From contig NZ_FPCH01000002.1 in assembly GCF_900116175.1 (NCBI RefSeq), positions 930,001-994,000 of the forward strand: DNA of 64,000 nucleotides. The letters are read 5' to 3'. The DNA is from Hyphomicrobium facile. GTDB taxonomy: Bacteria; Pseudomonadota; Alphaproteobacteria; Rhizobiales; Hyphomicrobiaceae. Shown here in pieces: positions 35,712-45,125 of this stretch (the first letter of the stretch is position 1; the number at the start of each line of letters is the position of its first letter). A program made the position numbers and the translations under genes. Under the pieces are notes generated by a model that worked only from the letters and a program-made list of their open reading frames with translations, made no database searches and had not been told where the DNA came from.

Positions 35712-37106
35712 TTACTTGTAGTCGCCTTTCCGCATGCGCATGACGAGGAGACGCGTTACGGCGACGAACACGATCCCGGCAACGAAAGCGGCCGGGAGCG
35801 AAGCCGTCGTATATTCGTAAGGCCACCTGCTCTCGTATGAGACGGGATTCAAAAGATAGAGATAGGTTGAGAAACCTGCTGCCATCGCGAGCAGAGCGGC
35901 CGGATTGAAGCCGCCCCAGAATTCGTAAGGCGTGCCCGGTCCGTCTTGATAAATCCCACGGACGTTGAGCGAATTGCGGCGCAGCAAAAAGGTATCGGCG
36001 ATTTGGATCGCGCATAGCGGCGCAAAGAAGACGCCGATGAACGCCAAGAACGTGCCGAAGCTCGAGAAGAACTCTTCAGGGATGAGAATGCCGACGGCCG
36101 CAACCGGCACGATCGAAAAGAGAATGAGCGTGCCCCAGCGCGCCTCTCCGAGAGCGGGTACGCGGCGCAGGCCTATAGCCGTCGAATAAACACCGGCGAG
36201 CGATGGCCCAAGATTGGCCGCCATGATCAACAGCAACGCAATGAGGCCATAGAGCGGGCCGCCGAGAGACACGAGCCACGCGGTCGGGTCCGGCACCTGC
36301 AGCACCAACATCGCCGCGAGCCCCACAATGCTGAGCAATGGCAGCGACAATCCCATCGCCAGCATGGACGGCAACACGGACTTCGACGGAGAGGGCGATT
36401 CACGGACGATCGTGCCGAAGTATGCCCAGAACCCCAGAAGCGAAACGATGCTGATCTCGACGCCCGTAACGTAATTCCAGGCCAAGCTCGGCGACGCCAT
36501 CGACGGCTTCGCGACGGCCAGAGCTTCCGCGTTCGAGGAGAGCAGCTGGTAGAGCATCCAAATGCCGATGCCCACGACGACGACGAAGAGCAGGTTGGAG
36601 GCGGCCTCGAGGCCCTTAAGCCCGCGCAGCAGCACCAGATAGACGACGATACACGTCACCGCCGATACGATCCTGACGATCGTGAGCGAGCTTTCCGGAT
36701 CGGCCAATCCCAGCGTGATCAGGGCTTGAGCAACGGCCTTTCCGAAGAATACGAGAAGCAGGGTATTCCAGCCGATGATCGACGCATATTGCAGGAAGAC
36801 GGTGATCAACCAGCCACGATTGCCGAACTGCGGCTTCGACGCTGCGATCGAGTCGATGCCGTATTTCGTCGACATCGGCACGACGGCTAGCGTGAGCATC
36901 AGCATCCCGATCATCGATCCTGCGATCAATGCCGAGACACCCATTTTGAAATCGAGATAGAAGGCGACGTATTGGCCAATGAGGTAGGACCAGTTCCCGC
37001 AGGCGGTCACGAGCAGAACGACAGTCAACTGCCTTGTCGTCCACGTCCGGTCTTTGACTGTCAGCGGCCAGCCGGATTCGGCTACGCTGTCCTGCGTCGA
37101 ACTCAT
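35712..37106 (-). CDS. NCS1-family nucleobase/hydantoin-type permease
   Basis: A 464-residue, twelve-helix protein with family features VLLVTACGNWSYLIGQYVAF near the start, LDFKMGVSALIAGSMIG and a FAPLCAIQIADTFLLRR loop near the end. NCS1 permeases import cytosine, uracil, allantoin, hydantoins or thiamine with sodium or protons. GGGGGG precedes the ATG and only 9 bp separate it from the MFS gene, so both are on one mRNA. With the oxygenase operon next door, a cyclic amide or pyrimidine-like substrate is plausible but not proven. Confidence 0.85.
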   Translation of the reverse strand: MSSTQDSVAESGWPLTVKDRTWTTRQLTVVLLVTACGNWSYLIGQYVAFYLDFKMGVSALIAGSMIGMLMLTLAVVPMSTKYGIDSIAASKPQFGNRGWLITVFLQYASIIGWNTLLLVFFGKAVAQALITLGLADPESSLTIVRIVSAVTCIVVYLVLLRGLKGLEAASNLLFVVVVGIGIWMLYQLLSSNAEALAVAKPSMASPSLAWNYVTGVEISIVSLLGFWAYFGTIVRESPSPSKSVLPSMLAMGLSLPLLSIVGLAAMLVLQVPDPTAWLVSLGGPLYGLIALLLIMAANLGPSLAGVYSTAIGLRRVPALGEARWGTLILFSIVPVAAVGILIPEEFFSSFGTFLAFIGVFFAPLCAIQIADTFLLRRNSLNVRGIYQDGPGTPYEFWGGFNPAALLAMAAGFSTYLYLLNPVSYESRWPYEYTTASLPAAFVAGIVFVAVTRLLVMRMRKGDYK

Positions 37107-37115
37107 TTTCCCCCC

Positions 37116-38402
37116 TTACGATTTCTTCGAGATTTTCTTGATTCCAAACTCCATCGAGAGAACCAGCACGGCACCGGCCAGCATGAAGACAGCCAGCAGC
37201 GCAATGGCATACTGAGATGACGCGCCGTGCTGCTTGGCCAAGCCAACCAGATACGGGCCAAAAAAACCACTGCTGTTTGCGACCGAATTGATGAGTGCGA
37301 TCCCTGCTGCGGCCGCGGGCCCTGTGAGGATCGCAGCCGGTACGGTCCAGAAGACCGGGAAAATCGACAGCGTGCAAGCGGATGCGATCGTCAGCAGGAC
37401 GAGCAGCAGAACTGGTGACGATACGAAAGCGCACAACCCAAAGGCCGCGGCGGCGACAAAGCCCGGGATCGCGATATGCCAAATGCGTTCGCCCGTTCGA
37501 TCCGAATGCCGGCCCCATGCCCACATGAAAAGCGCGGAGATCACGTACGGCACGGCGACGACGAAGCCCGTTTCGGTATTCGTCAGGGACATGCTCTTGA
37601 CGATTTGGGGCAGCCAAAAGCCCAGCCCATAGAGTCCTATCCCCGTGCCAAAGCATGACGCTGCGAGGACGAGCACGCGCCGATCCGTCAACGCCCCACG
37701 GATGGAGTGACTGTGACTTGGGATATCCACTTCGCGGTCGGCCTTGAGCCGGGCCAGCAGTGCGTCGCGCTCTTCTGCGGACAACCATTTTGCCTTTGCG
37801 GGCGTATCGACAAGCACGAAGAAGCAGATCACGCCAAGGACGACTGCGGGCACGGCCTCGAGCACGAACAGCCATTGCCAACCACGGAACCCCCAGACGC
37901 CGTTCCACGCATCCAGGATCCAGCCCGACAGGGGAGATCCGATAACCGTCGAAATCGGAACGGCCATCATGAAAATGGAGACGACTCGAGCGCGTTCCGC
38001 CGCCGGGACCCAGTTGGTGAGATAGTAGATGACGCCTGGGAAGAAGCCCGCTTCGGCTGCGCCAAGCGTGAAACGCAGAACTGCAAGAACGTTGACATCA
38101 GTGACGAATGCGGTCGAGGCCGACAACAGGCCCCACGTAACCATGATCCGCGATAGCCAAATTCGCGCGCCTACCTTCGACATGACGATGTTGCTCGGAA
38201 CCTCGAAGAGGCAATAGCCGAGAAAAAACACGCCGGCGATGAAGCCGAACGCTTCAGGCTGGATCGACAGATCCGCATTCATCTGAAGGGCTGCGAAGCT
38301 AACATTGACCCGGTCCAGGTAGGCCGTGAAATAACCAGCGATCAGCAGAGGCAAGATTCGATACTGCACTTTGACGAGCGCACGAGAGAGCGGTGACGAC
38401 AT
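37116..38402 (-). CDS. MFS transporter, anion:cation symporter family
   Basis: A 428-residue, twelve-helix major-facilitator protein. Residues 15-40 give PLLIAGYFTAYLDRVNVSFA, the signature of the anion:cation symporter group (phthalate, tartrate, D-galactonate permeases), with RFTLGAAEAGFFPGVIYYLT in helix 4. These import organic acids with protons. It lies between the Lrp-type regulator and the NCS1 permease on the same strand. Confidence 0.9.
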   Translation of the reverse strand: MSSPLSRALVKVQYRILPLLIAGYFTAYLDRVNVSFAALQMNADLSIQPEAFGFIAGVFFLGYCLFEVPSNIVMSKVGARIWLSRIMVTWGLLSASTAFVTDVNVLAVLRFTLGAAEAGFFPGVIYYLTNWVPAAERARVVSIFMMAVPISTVIGSPLSGWILDAWNGVWGFRGWQWLFVLEAVPAVVLGVICFFVLVDTPAKAKWLSAEERDALLARLKADREVDIPSHSHSIRGALTDRRVLVLAASCFGTGIGLYGLGFWLPQIVKSMSLTNTETGFVVAVPYVISALFMWAWGRHSDRTGERIWHIAIPGFVAAAAFGLCAFVSSPVLLLVLLTIASACTLSIFPVFWTVPAAILTGPAAAAGIALINSVANSSGFFGPYLVGLAKQHGASSQYAIALLAVFMLAGAVLVLSMEFGIKKISKKS

Positions 38403-38506
38403 ATGATGATGATCCGTGATGCGGGTTCCGAGCGATCAGCCGAGAGGCGATGTTCTGCTCGAACGGACTGGGTGGGATTGGCGGAGAAGCAGAACGTGCA
38501 GGGCCA

Positions 38507-39523
38507 TCAGGCGCCCGCCCGTTCCTGCTGATCGGAGATCGCCTCATCGCGGATGGTCGAGAGACGCTTGTAGAAAAGATTGCTGTAGATCGACACTTCG
38601 AGCCGAGCGACGCCCTGAAGCGACCGGACGCTCTGGTCGATCACATCGAGCAGTTCGCGATCAGTCTGGCAGATGAATTCCGTCAGGATGTCATAACGCC
38701 CGGCGCAGATGACGATGTAGGTTGTATTCGCCAATCTAGCTAATGCATCGGCGACGTCCTTGACGCTGTGCCCGGCCGCCACGTTGATCCCGACCCAGGC
38801 CATCGACCGGAACTCGAGGCTCATCGGGTTGATCAACGCGATGACGCTGACGGTGCCGGTATCGGACAGATTCTTGAACCGTAAACGCACTTGGCCTTCG
38901 GAAACGCCGAGTTCCTCAGCGACCTGCAAAAATGGCTTGCGTCCATCCTCGCTCAGCGAGCGAATGATGCGAACATCCATTCCATCTATCTCGCGCGGCC
39001 GCACGCCCGTCTCGCTCGGGGCCTTGTTCTGCGCGGCCGCGAAGTGCGCGAGCTGATAGTGGAGACTGAGGTAGGGCACTATTTCGATCGTCTGAATGCC
39101 GTCGATTTTACCGACCTCGTTTTCGATCGTCGCCTGCAGGGCGGCGCGATCGCGACAGAGGACTTCGGCGAAAAGAGAAAAATGAGAGGCCGAAACGACG
39201 ACGTAATCGATCGAGGGAATGTTCTGCAGCTGCCGTGCAATCTCACTCGCTGGACGGTCCGGCCGGTTCGTCATGCAGAGAAGCGCCGCTGAGCCATAGC
39301 CCAGCACCGATGGATCGGTAACGGCGGTAATCTGCATCACCCGCTGCTCGATCAGATCGAGGACGCGCGTGCGCGCGGTCTTCTCGGTCACTCCGACTTC
39401 GCGCGCGATGCGCGAAAACGGCATGCGCCCATCCGCTTGCAGCAGCGAAACGATGCTTCGATCGAGATTGTCGAGCGATGCGACGAGCCGAAGGTAATCC
39501 GGCGTCGTCATGGTTCTCTTCAT
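38507..39523 (-). CDS. Double-length Lrp/AsnC-family regulator
   Basis: A 338-residue protein made of two complete Lrp/AsnC units. Unit 1: helix-turn-helix at about 18-65 (LDRSIVSLLQADGRMPFSRI) and an effector (RAM) domain at about 75-155. Unit 2: helix-turn-helix at about 182-228 (MDVRIIRSLSEDGRKPFLQV) and a second RAM domain at about 240-320. Ordinary Lrp proteins are near 150 residues and have one of each. It is divergent from the luciferase-type monooxygenase operon and upstream of the MFS and NCS1 permeases, so it probably controls both and senses a small ligand. Confidence 0.9.
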   Translation of the reverse strand: MKRTMTTPDYLRLVASLDNLDRSIVSLLQADGRMPFSRIAREVGVTEKTARTRVLDLIEQRVMQITAVTDPSVLGYGSAALLCMTNRPDRPASEIARQLQNIPSIDYVVVSASHFSLFAEVLCRDRAALQATIENEVGKIDGIQTIEIVPYLSLHYQLAHFAAAQNKAPSETGVRPREIDGMDVRIIRSLSEDGRKPFLQVAEELGVSEGQVRLRFKNLSDTGTVSVIALINPMSLEFRSMAWVGINVAAGHSVKDVADALARLANTTYIVICAGRYDILTEFICQTDRELLDVIDQSVRSLQGVARLEVSIYSNLFYKRLSTIRDEAISDQQERAGA

Positions 39524-39630
39524 TCAAAGTCTCCCCAGCCGGCAGGATGCACCGCTCCTGCGAAAGAGCCCGAACCTCGTCTTTGGATCAAGCCCGGAAT
39601 GCGTTTCCCAGCCTTGACACGAAAGTTCGT

Positions 39631-39670
39631 ACGAATTACAGCATTATCTAATGATATTTTGACGAATTAC
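39631..39670. promoter_or_regulatory. Direct repeats in the Lrp/monooxygenase divergent promoter region
   Basis: ACGAATTAC occurs at 39631-39639 and again at 39662-39670, 31 bp apart, which is about three helical turns. A TTCGTACGAA palindrome (39626-39635) overlaps the first copy, and an AT-rich stretch lies between. A regulator with two DNA-binding domains, such as the adjacent double Lrp protein, would suit this spacing. Confidence 0.45.
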
Positions 39671-39690
39671 GGTTACGGGAGCGGCCATCG

Positions 39691-40767
39691 GTGAAAGTAG
39701 GGATCTTGCAGGAAGGCGAGGTGATGCCGGGCATGAGTTACGCCCAGCGCTACCGGGACATCATCGAAGAGGTCGCTCTGGCGGACAAGCTGGGGTTCTC
39801 GACCTGGGGTACTTCGGAACAGCATTTCAGCCCTCCCCGCTTCACCGTCTCCGCTCCCGAGGTGCTCTACGCCGCCGTCTCCCAGCACACCAAGCGCATC
39901 AAGCTCCGCGTCATGTGCTCGGTATTGCTGAAGTGGAATCATCCCATCCTCGTCGCCGAGCGCCTTGCGACGCTCAACATCGTTTCCAACGGCCGCGCAG
40001 AAATCGGCACCGCGCGCTCCAACAATCTCACGACGCTCGGCGCCTTCGGCGTGAAGCCGAATGAAACCGCCGAACAATGGAACGATTCGATGGAGGTGCT
40101 GGCCAAGATCTTCGCCAGCGACCAGCTCGAGCACGACGGCCCGGTCTGGAAAATTCCGCAGAGAACGATCGTTCCCTCGTTCGACAAAGACACGCATCCT
40201 CCTGTGTCCGTTGCCGCCTCCAGCGTCAAGACTCATGCTTCGGCAGGTCAGATGCAGATTGGCGCGATGTGCTTTGAGAACTACTTCGGGTTCGATTACC
40301 TGCAGGAATGCATCAACGGCTATCGCAATGCCTTTCCAACCGGCCGCAACCTGATGCCGAACCCCAATTCCTATATGGGGCTTTACGTTGCGACTTCGTT
40401 CTGCGGGCCGACGCGCGCCGAAGCGGCTAGGGTCGCTCGCGATGTCGCGCTCGGCTATTTCAAATTCATTCTCGATCTTTACGTGCCGCTGTCGAAGAAC
40501 CCGAGCTACGAATACCTCGAGCGCATCCAGGTCTTGGAAGCCAACGAGACCAATCTCGACTTCCTGATGACCGAGACGCCTTCCGTGTTGATCGGCTCGC
40601 CGGCCGACTTCATCGAGCGGCTTCGCAAGCTTGAAGCCATGGGCATCGATGAAGTTTTACTGCGCATCGACGGCGTTCCTCACGAAGAGATCATGAAGAG
40701 CATCCACTTGATCGGCACCGAGGTCATTCCCGCTGTCGACCGCGACCACAAGATTGCAGCTGAATGA
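39691..40767 (+). CDS. Luciferase-type (LLM) flavin-dependent monooxygenase
   Basis: A 358-residue protein of the bacterial-luciferase-like family. It opens MKVGILQEGEVMPGMSYAQR, with WGTSEQHFSPPRFTVSAPEV and NGRAEIGTARSNN as typical stretches around the flavin site. Such enzymes use reduced FMN from a separate reductase to oxidise amides, sulfonates, rings or aldehydes. Start is GTG. Its end overlaps the amidohydrolase gene by 4 bp, and a flavin reductase follows it in the same operon. The substrate is unknown. Confidence 0.88.
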   Translation: MKVGILQEGEVMPGMSYAQRYRDIIEEVALADKLGFSTWGTSEQHFSPPRFTVSAPEVLYAAVSQHTKRIKLRVMCSVLLKWNHPILVAERLATLNIVSNGRAEIGTARSNNLTTLGAFGVKPNETAEQWNDSMEVLAKIFASDQLEHDGPVWKIPQRTIVPSFDKDTHPPVSVAASSVKTHASAGQMQIGAMCFENYFGFDYLQECINGYRNAFPTGRNLMPNPNSYMGLYVATSFCGPTRAEAARVARDVALGYFKFILDLYVPLSKNPSYEYLERIQVLEANETNLDFLMTETPSVLIGSPADFIERLRKLEAMGIDEVLLRIDGVPHEEIMKSIHLIGTEVIPAVDRDHKIAAE

Positions 40768-42458
40768 CCCAAATCGATAGCACTCCAGAGCCGGCAGACA
40801 TCGTCGTTCTCAGCCGTCGCATCATAACGATGGATCCTGAGACCGATCCGCGGATCGAAGCCGTTGCCGTGCGGGGCAAGCGTATCTTGCGACTGCTCCG
40901 CCGGGATGAAATCTCAGCAGTTACCGACGAGAAAACGCGGATCATCGATGTCGGCGACCGTCCCGTCATGCCGGGTTTCGTCGATCCTCACGCCCATATC
41001 GAAGTCGCCTGCCGTTCCTCTTACGGCGTTGTCGACTGCCGTGCACCGGAATGCGGTACGATCGAACAGGTCATCGCGGCGCTCTCGGCGAAAGCCGTCG
41101 AGACGCCACCGGGGGAGTGGGTTGTTGGTCAGGCCAATCTCTTTTTCGACCGCAAGCTCGCCGAGAAGCGCTTTCCGACGCGCTACGAACTCGATCGCGT
41201 GAGCACTGCGCATCCGGTCGCGCTGCGCGCCGGCGGCCATCTCACCATTCTCAACTCGAAGGCGCTTGCGGTCTGCATGATAGACCGCAACTATTCGCCG
41301 CCTCCCTACTCGATCACGGGGCTTCCGAGCGTGGAGCGCGACGAGTCGGGTGAGCCGACCGGCATCGTGAAGGAGATGGACAATCTTCTGCCGTTCTCGG
41401 CAATGGATCGCGAGCAGCTGGCAGCCGCCTTGCAGACCGGCATTCCGAAGCTCTTCACGCAGTTCGGCGTCACGACGATCGGAGAAATCTCCGAGACGGT
41501 CGACGGACAGCAGATCATGAACGACATGGCCGCTCGCGGTGACCTGCCGGTATCGGTGCGCACCTACCTCTGGGCGCCTGGAACGCTGGCGCTCGAGGCG
41601 GCCTGCAATTGGAAGAAGAGCATTTCCGTCACCGCGCCGGACGATCTCTTCCGTATCCAGGGCGTCAAGCTGTTCGCCGACGGTGGTTTCTCCGCGAAGA
41701 GCGCGGCCGTCAAATTTCCATATCTGGTGTGCGGATGCCGTGGCGGACACACATTCCGCGGCGAGGTCGCGCTCGATAAGGGCTTTGCCCAGCGCGCAAT
41801 CGAACTGACGCAGAATGCGGGTTTGCAGTTGGCGGTTCACGCCAACGGCGACCGGGCGCAGGAATGGGTTTGCGACACGCTTCTCGAAATGGGTGGCGCT
41901 CCAACAGGGCGGGTCCGCACGCGTATCGAGCACGCGGGCAATCTCATGCCTTCGGAGGTGACGGCGGACAAATGGGCTGCGGCGGGCATCATCCCCGTTC
42001 CCCAGCCGGTGTTCCTCTACACCTTCGGCGAATATTTCCCCGATTACCTCGGCGAGCACGGCGCAATCGGCCGCTTCTCGTTCTCCACGCTGATGAAGCA
42101 GGGCTGGCGGTTGTCGGGCAGCTCGGACGTTTGGGTCGGCTCGGAACGCGACGCGACGAACCCGCTCTTCAGCGTCTGGTGCTGTCTCAAGCGGCAAACG
42201 TATTCCGGCGCAACGCTCGACGCCGACGAGGCGATTACACTCGATCAGGCGCTTAGGCTGCACACGCTCGACGCTGCATCCGTGCTCGGCGAAGACGACG
42301 TTCGCGGCAGCATCGCCCCGGGCAAGTTCGCCGATCTGATCGTCCTGGATCGCGATCCGCACGCCGTTGCCGTCGATGAGTTGCCGAAGCTCAAAGTCGA
42401 TCTCGTGTTCAAGAACGGCAAGCAGATCTGGGACCGTACGAAGGCTGGAGGGAGTTGA
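40764..42458 (+). CDS. Metal-dependent amidohydrolase, YtcJ-like
   Basis: A 564-residue amidohydrolase. The metal site is in VMPGFVDPHAHIEVACRSSY (His-x-His), LAVHANGDRAQEWV and RTRIEHAGNL, and the C-terminal strand domain ends with DVRGSIAPGKFADLIVLDRDP. YtcJ-like enzymes include N-substituted formamide deformylase. It probably hydrolyses a C-N bond in the product of the upstream monooxygenase. ATGA overlaps with the gene before it; the stop shares bases with the next start. Confidence 0.87.
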   Translation: MTQIDSTPEPADIVVLSRRIITMDPETDPRIEAVAVRGKRILRLLRRDEISAVTDEKTRIIDVGDRPVMPGFVDPHAHIEVACRSSYGVVDCRAPECGTIEQVIAALSAKAVETPPGEWVVGQANLFFDRKLAEKRFPTRYELDRVSTAHPVALRAGGHLTILNSKALAVCMIDRNYSPPPYSITGLPSVERDESGEPTGIVKEMDNLLPFSAMDREQLAAALQTGIPKLFTQFGVTTIGEISETVDGQQIMNDMAARGDLPVSVRTYLWAPGTLALEAACNWKKSISVTAPDDLFRIQGVKLFADGGFSAKSAAVKFPYLVCGCRGGHTFRGEVALDKGFAQRAIELTQNAGLQLAVHANGDRAQEWVCDTLLEMGGAPTGRVRTRIEHAGNLMPSEVTADKWAAAGIIPVPQPVFLYTFGEYFPDYLGEHGAIGRFSFSTLMKQGWRLSGSSDVWVGSERDATNPLFSVWCCLKRQTYSGATLDADEAITLDQALRLHTLDAASVLGEDDVRGSIAPGKFADLIVLDRDPHAVAVDELPKLKVDLVFKNGKQIWDRTKAGGS

Positions 42459-42988
42459 TGCTTCAGACTAGCGAACTCGCGATAAAGCGCCCGCGACCTG
42501 TCGATCCCGGTGAATTTCGCTCGGCGATGGGCGACATGCCAGGGGCCGTCACGGTCATCACATCGTGGGGACCCGACGGCGCGCCATCGGGGGCAACGCT
42601 TTCCGCTGTCGTTTCGCTATCGCTCGACCCGCCGCAGATGCTGGCGTGCTTCGATCATGGATCAAACACGCTCGCGGCCATCCAGTCTCATGGCCGCTTT
42701 CTGGTGCACGTGCTGGCACACGGACAGCAAAGCGTCGCAATGAAGTTCTCCGGCAAGGCGGCGGATAAATTCAACGGCGTGGAATGGGAGGCCGACGTTT
42801 TCGCGCTCCCTCGGATCGACGGCTGCGTCGTCGCGGTCGCATGCGAACTCGACAAAATCATCGCATTCGGTGACCACAAGATCGTCATCGGCCGGGTGGT
42901 CGATATCGAGCGTGCGGGCGAGTTGAACCCCATGGTCTATGCGCGCAGAAAAATGCTGCCATTCGAAAACGACGGAGCGAACCAATGA
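42458..42988 (+). CDS. Flavin reductase (HpaC/RutF-like), second copy
   Basis: A 176-residue flavin reductase, a distant paralogue of the one at 21924. It has PGAVTVITSWGPDGAPSGAT, LSLDPPQMLACFDHGSNTLA and FGDHKIVIGRVVDIE. It should supply reduced flavin to the luciferase-type enzyme of this operon. The ATG overlaps the amidohydrolase stop as TGATG, with GGAGGGAG just before it. Confidence 0.88.
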   Translation: MLQTSELAIKRPRPVDPGEFRSAMGDMPGAVTVITSWGPDGAPSGATLSAVVSLSLDPPQMLACFDHGSNTLAAIQSHGRFLVHVLAHGQQSVAMKFSGKAADKFNGVEWEADVFALPRIDGCVVAVACELDKIIAFGDHKIVIGRVVDIERAGELNPMVYARRKMLPFENDGANQ

Positions 42989-43284
42989 TACGCCTCACGG
43001 TCATCTACAATGTCCCAGCCAATGCAGCGGCGTTCGATGCCCACTACAGAGACGTGCATTGCCCGCTGGTCGACAAGATGCCCAAGGTTCAAGGCTTCAG
43101 CTTTAGCCGCGGCGCCGTCACCAGCAGCGATGCCGCGAAGCCGGTGCATCTCGTCGCGTATCTCGACTATGCTTCCATGGCCGATCTCGAGGCGTCTCTC
43201 AACTCCGAAGCCGGCAAGGCGGCGGTGGCTGACGTCGCCAATTTCGCCGACGGCGGAGTGACGATCTTGACGGCTGAAATTTAA
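42985..43284 (+). CDS. EthD-family protein
   Basis: A 99-residue dimeric ferredoxin-like-fold protein (MIRLTVIYNVPANAAAFDAH, then YRDVHCPLVDKMP). EthD proteins occur in operons for ether, sterol and other oxidative breakdown pathways and are often required though without a clear catalytic role. ATGA overlap with the flavin reductase. Confidence 0.85.
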   Translation: MIRLTVIYNVPANAAAFDAHYRDVHCPLVDKMPKVQGFSFSRGAVTSSDAAKPVHLVAYLDYASMADLEASLNSEAGKAAVADVANFADGGVTILTAEI

Positions 43285-43327
43285 GGCGCAGCGAACACGG
43301 CAGGCGCACAAATAAAGGGAATCCGGC

Positions 43328-43483
43328 ATGGGCGGCTTCGATCCAGAACTTGAACGGCGCATTCGCGCTTTCGAAAATGCGCCCGCCGATGACGCACGTT
43401 TCACCTTTTGGGATTGGCTCGCGCTCGTGGCGCTTGGAATCGTCTTTCCCGTCGGCCTCCTGATCTGGGGCTGGCCTTGGTGA
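43328..43483 (+). CDS. Small single-pass membrane protein (51 residues), unknown function
   Basis: An open frame from ATG at 43328 to TGA at 43481-43483 with GGGAA upstream. Its sequence starts MGGFDPELERRIRAFENAP, then has an acidic/basic stretch and ends with one hydrophobic helix, LALVALGIVFPVGLLIWGWP. It lies between the EthD-like and aldehyde dehydrogenase genes, 43 bp after the first, within the same operon. The sequence composition, charge pattern and position look like a genuine gene. Perhaps an anchor or regulator for the pathway enzymes or transporter; no homologue is recognised. Confidence 0.68.
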   Translation: MGGFDPELERRIRAFENAPADDARFTFWDWLALVALGIVFPVGLLIWGWPW

Positions 43484-43567
43484 TACCCGCATCCCGGCAA
43501 TTAGCGTTTTCTCGATGAGCAGCCATTCTCGCTCGCTCGCACTCAACCAGCGTAGGTGAACCTTTAA

Positions 43568-45052
43568 ATGTCGAATTCCGCTTCGAAGCAGACGACTGAA
43601 TTTCTGTCCGCACAGCATAAACTCGTCATTGGCGGAGCCGAGGTCGGCAGCGCATCGGGAGAGAGTTTCGAAACTTACGATCCAGCGTTTGGAAAAGTGC
43701 TGGCGTCGGTCCAGCACGCCAAGCAGGCGGACGTCGATGCGGCCGTCGCCTCGGCGCAAGCGGCGCAGCTGGTGTGGCAGAAAATGGCGCCGAGCGAACG
43801 CGCTGCACTGTTGATGCGGTTCGCTGACCTGATCGAACGCGATACCGCATGGATTTCAGAAGTCGAAAGCCTGGATTCCGGAAAGCCGAAGTTGCACATC
43901 GCAGCGGTCGACATTCCGTTGGCTGTCGGCGCGCTTCGCTATAACGCCGGCTGGTGCACCAAGCTCGCCGGCGAGACCATTCCCGTCAGCGCTCCTGACA
44001 TGCACGTCTATACGCGCCGTGAGCCGGTCGGCGTCGTCGCCGCGATCGTGCCATGGAATTTTCCGCTCTGCCAAGCTTGCTTCAAGATCGCCCCGGCTCT
44101 CGCCGCAGGCTGCACCGTCATCCTGAAGCCCGCCGAGCAGACGCCGCTTTCGGCTCTCATTCTCGGAAAGCTTGCCCTCGAAGCCGGCATCCCGCCCGGT
44201 GTTCTCAACGTTCTGACGGGCGAAGGCGCGACGACGGGCCAGGCCCTCGTTGAGCATCCGGGCGTGGCCAAGATTTCGTTCACCGGCTCCGAAGAAGTCG
44301 GCAAGCATATCGCGCGCAGCGCTTCCAAGACGCTCAAGCATGTCTCTCTGGAACTGGGCGGCAAAAACCCGAACATCATCTTCGCCGATTGCGACGTCGA
44401 CGCCGCTGCTTCAGTCGCTGCTGGCGCCATCTTCTTCTACAGCGGGCAGGTCTGCTCGGCGGGCTCGCGCCTCATGGTCGATGCGGCCGTCTACGACCGG
44501 GTCGTCGACCGCGTCGTATCGGAAGCAAAGCAACTCAAGCTCGGCCACGGTCTCAACGCCGACACGACGATGGGGCCGCTGATTTCCGAAGACCAGCTCG
44601 CGCGGGTCAACGGTTTCGTCGAACTGTCGCGCAAGGGCGGCATCGAAGTTGCCATCGGCGGAGCGCGCGGCAAGGGCGATCTGGCATCCGGTTCGTTCTA
44701 CGAGCCGACCGTCCTCTGCGGGGCGGACGATAACGCCAGCGTCGTCAAGGAAGAGATTTTCGGACCGGTTCTCACGATTCAGAAATTCAATTCTCTCGAC
44801 GATCTCGTGCCGCGGGCGAACAACAGCAACTTCGGCCTCGCGGCCGGTATCTGGACACGCGACATGGCCAAGGCCCACGCTGCTGCCACAGCAATCCAGG
44901 CCGGCACCGTTTGGATCAATACCTATAACCAGTTCGATGCGGCGGTCGGCTGGGGCGGCTTCAAGCAATCGGGCTACGGCAAGGACAACGGCCGCGAAGG
45001 CCTCGATAAATATCTTCAGACGAAGACCGTCTGGGTTAATTACGCGCAGTAG
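43568..45052 (+). CDS. NAD-dependent aldehyde dehydrogenase, betaine-aldehyde type
   Basis: A 494-residue ALDH. Catalytic Cys296 is in YSGQVCSAGSRL, base Glu262 in LELGGKNPNIIF, and the cofactor site includes IVPWNFPLCQACFKIAPAL and FTGSEEVGKHIA. The closest groups are betaine-aldehyde and gamma-aminobutyraldehyde dehydrogenases. It probably oxidises an aldehyde made by the upstream enzymes or by the DAO-family oxidoreductase. It lies 84 bp after the small membrane protein gene. Confidence 0.92.
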   Translation: MSNSASKQTTEFLSAQHKLVIGGAEVGSASGESFETYDPAFGKVLASVQHAKQADVDAAVASAQAAQLVWQKMAPSERAALLMRFADLIERDTAWISEVESLDSGKPKLHIAAVDIPLAVGALRYNAGWCTKLAGETIPVSAPDMHVYTRREPVGVVAAIVPWNFPLCQACFKIAPALAAGCTVILKPAEQTPLSALILGKLALEAGIPPGVLNVLTGEGATTGQALVEHPGVAKISFTGSEEVGKHIARSASKTLKHVSLELGGKNPNIIFADCDVDAAASVAAGAIFFYSGQVCSAGSRLMVDAAVYDRVVDRVVSEAKQLKLGHGLNADTTMGPLISEDQLARVNGFVELSRKGGIEVAIGGARGKGDLASGSFYEPTVLCGADDNASVVKEEIFGPVLTIQKFNSLDDLVPRANNSNFGLAAGIWTRDMAKAHAAATAIQAGTVWINTYNQFDAAVGWGGFKQSGYGKDNGREGLDKYLQTKTVWVNYAQ

Positions 45053-45125
45053 TCTAGAAGGCGATCATCATCGGTGCTCGCGCCGGGAAAATCCTGGCGC
45101 GATACATGGGAGTGAAAAAAAGCCA

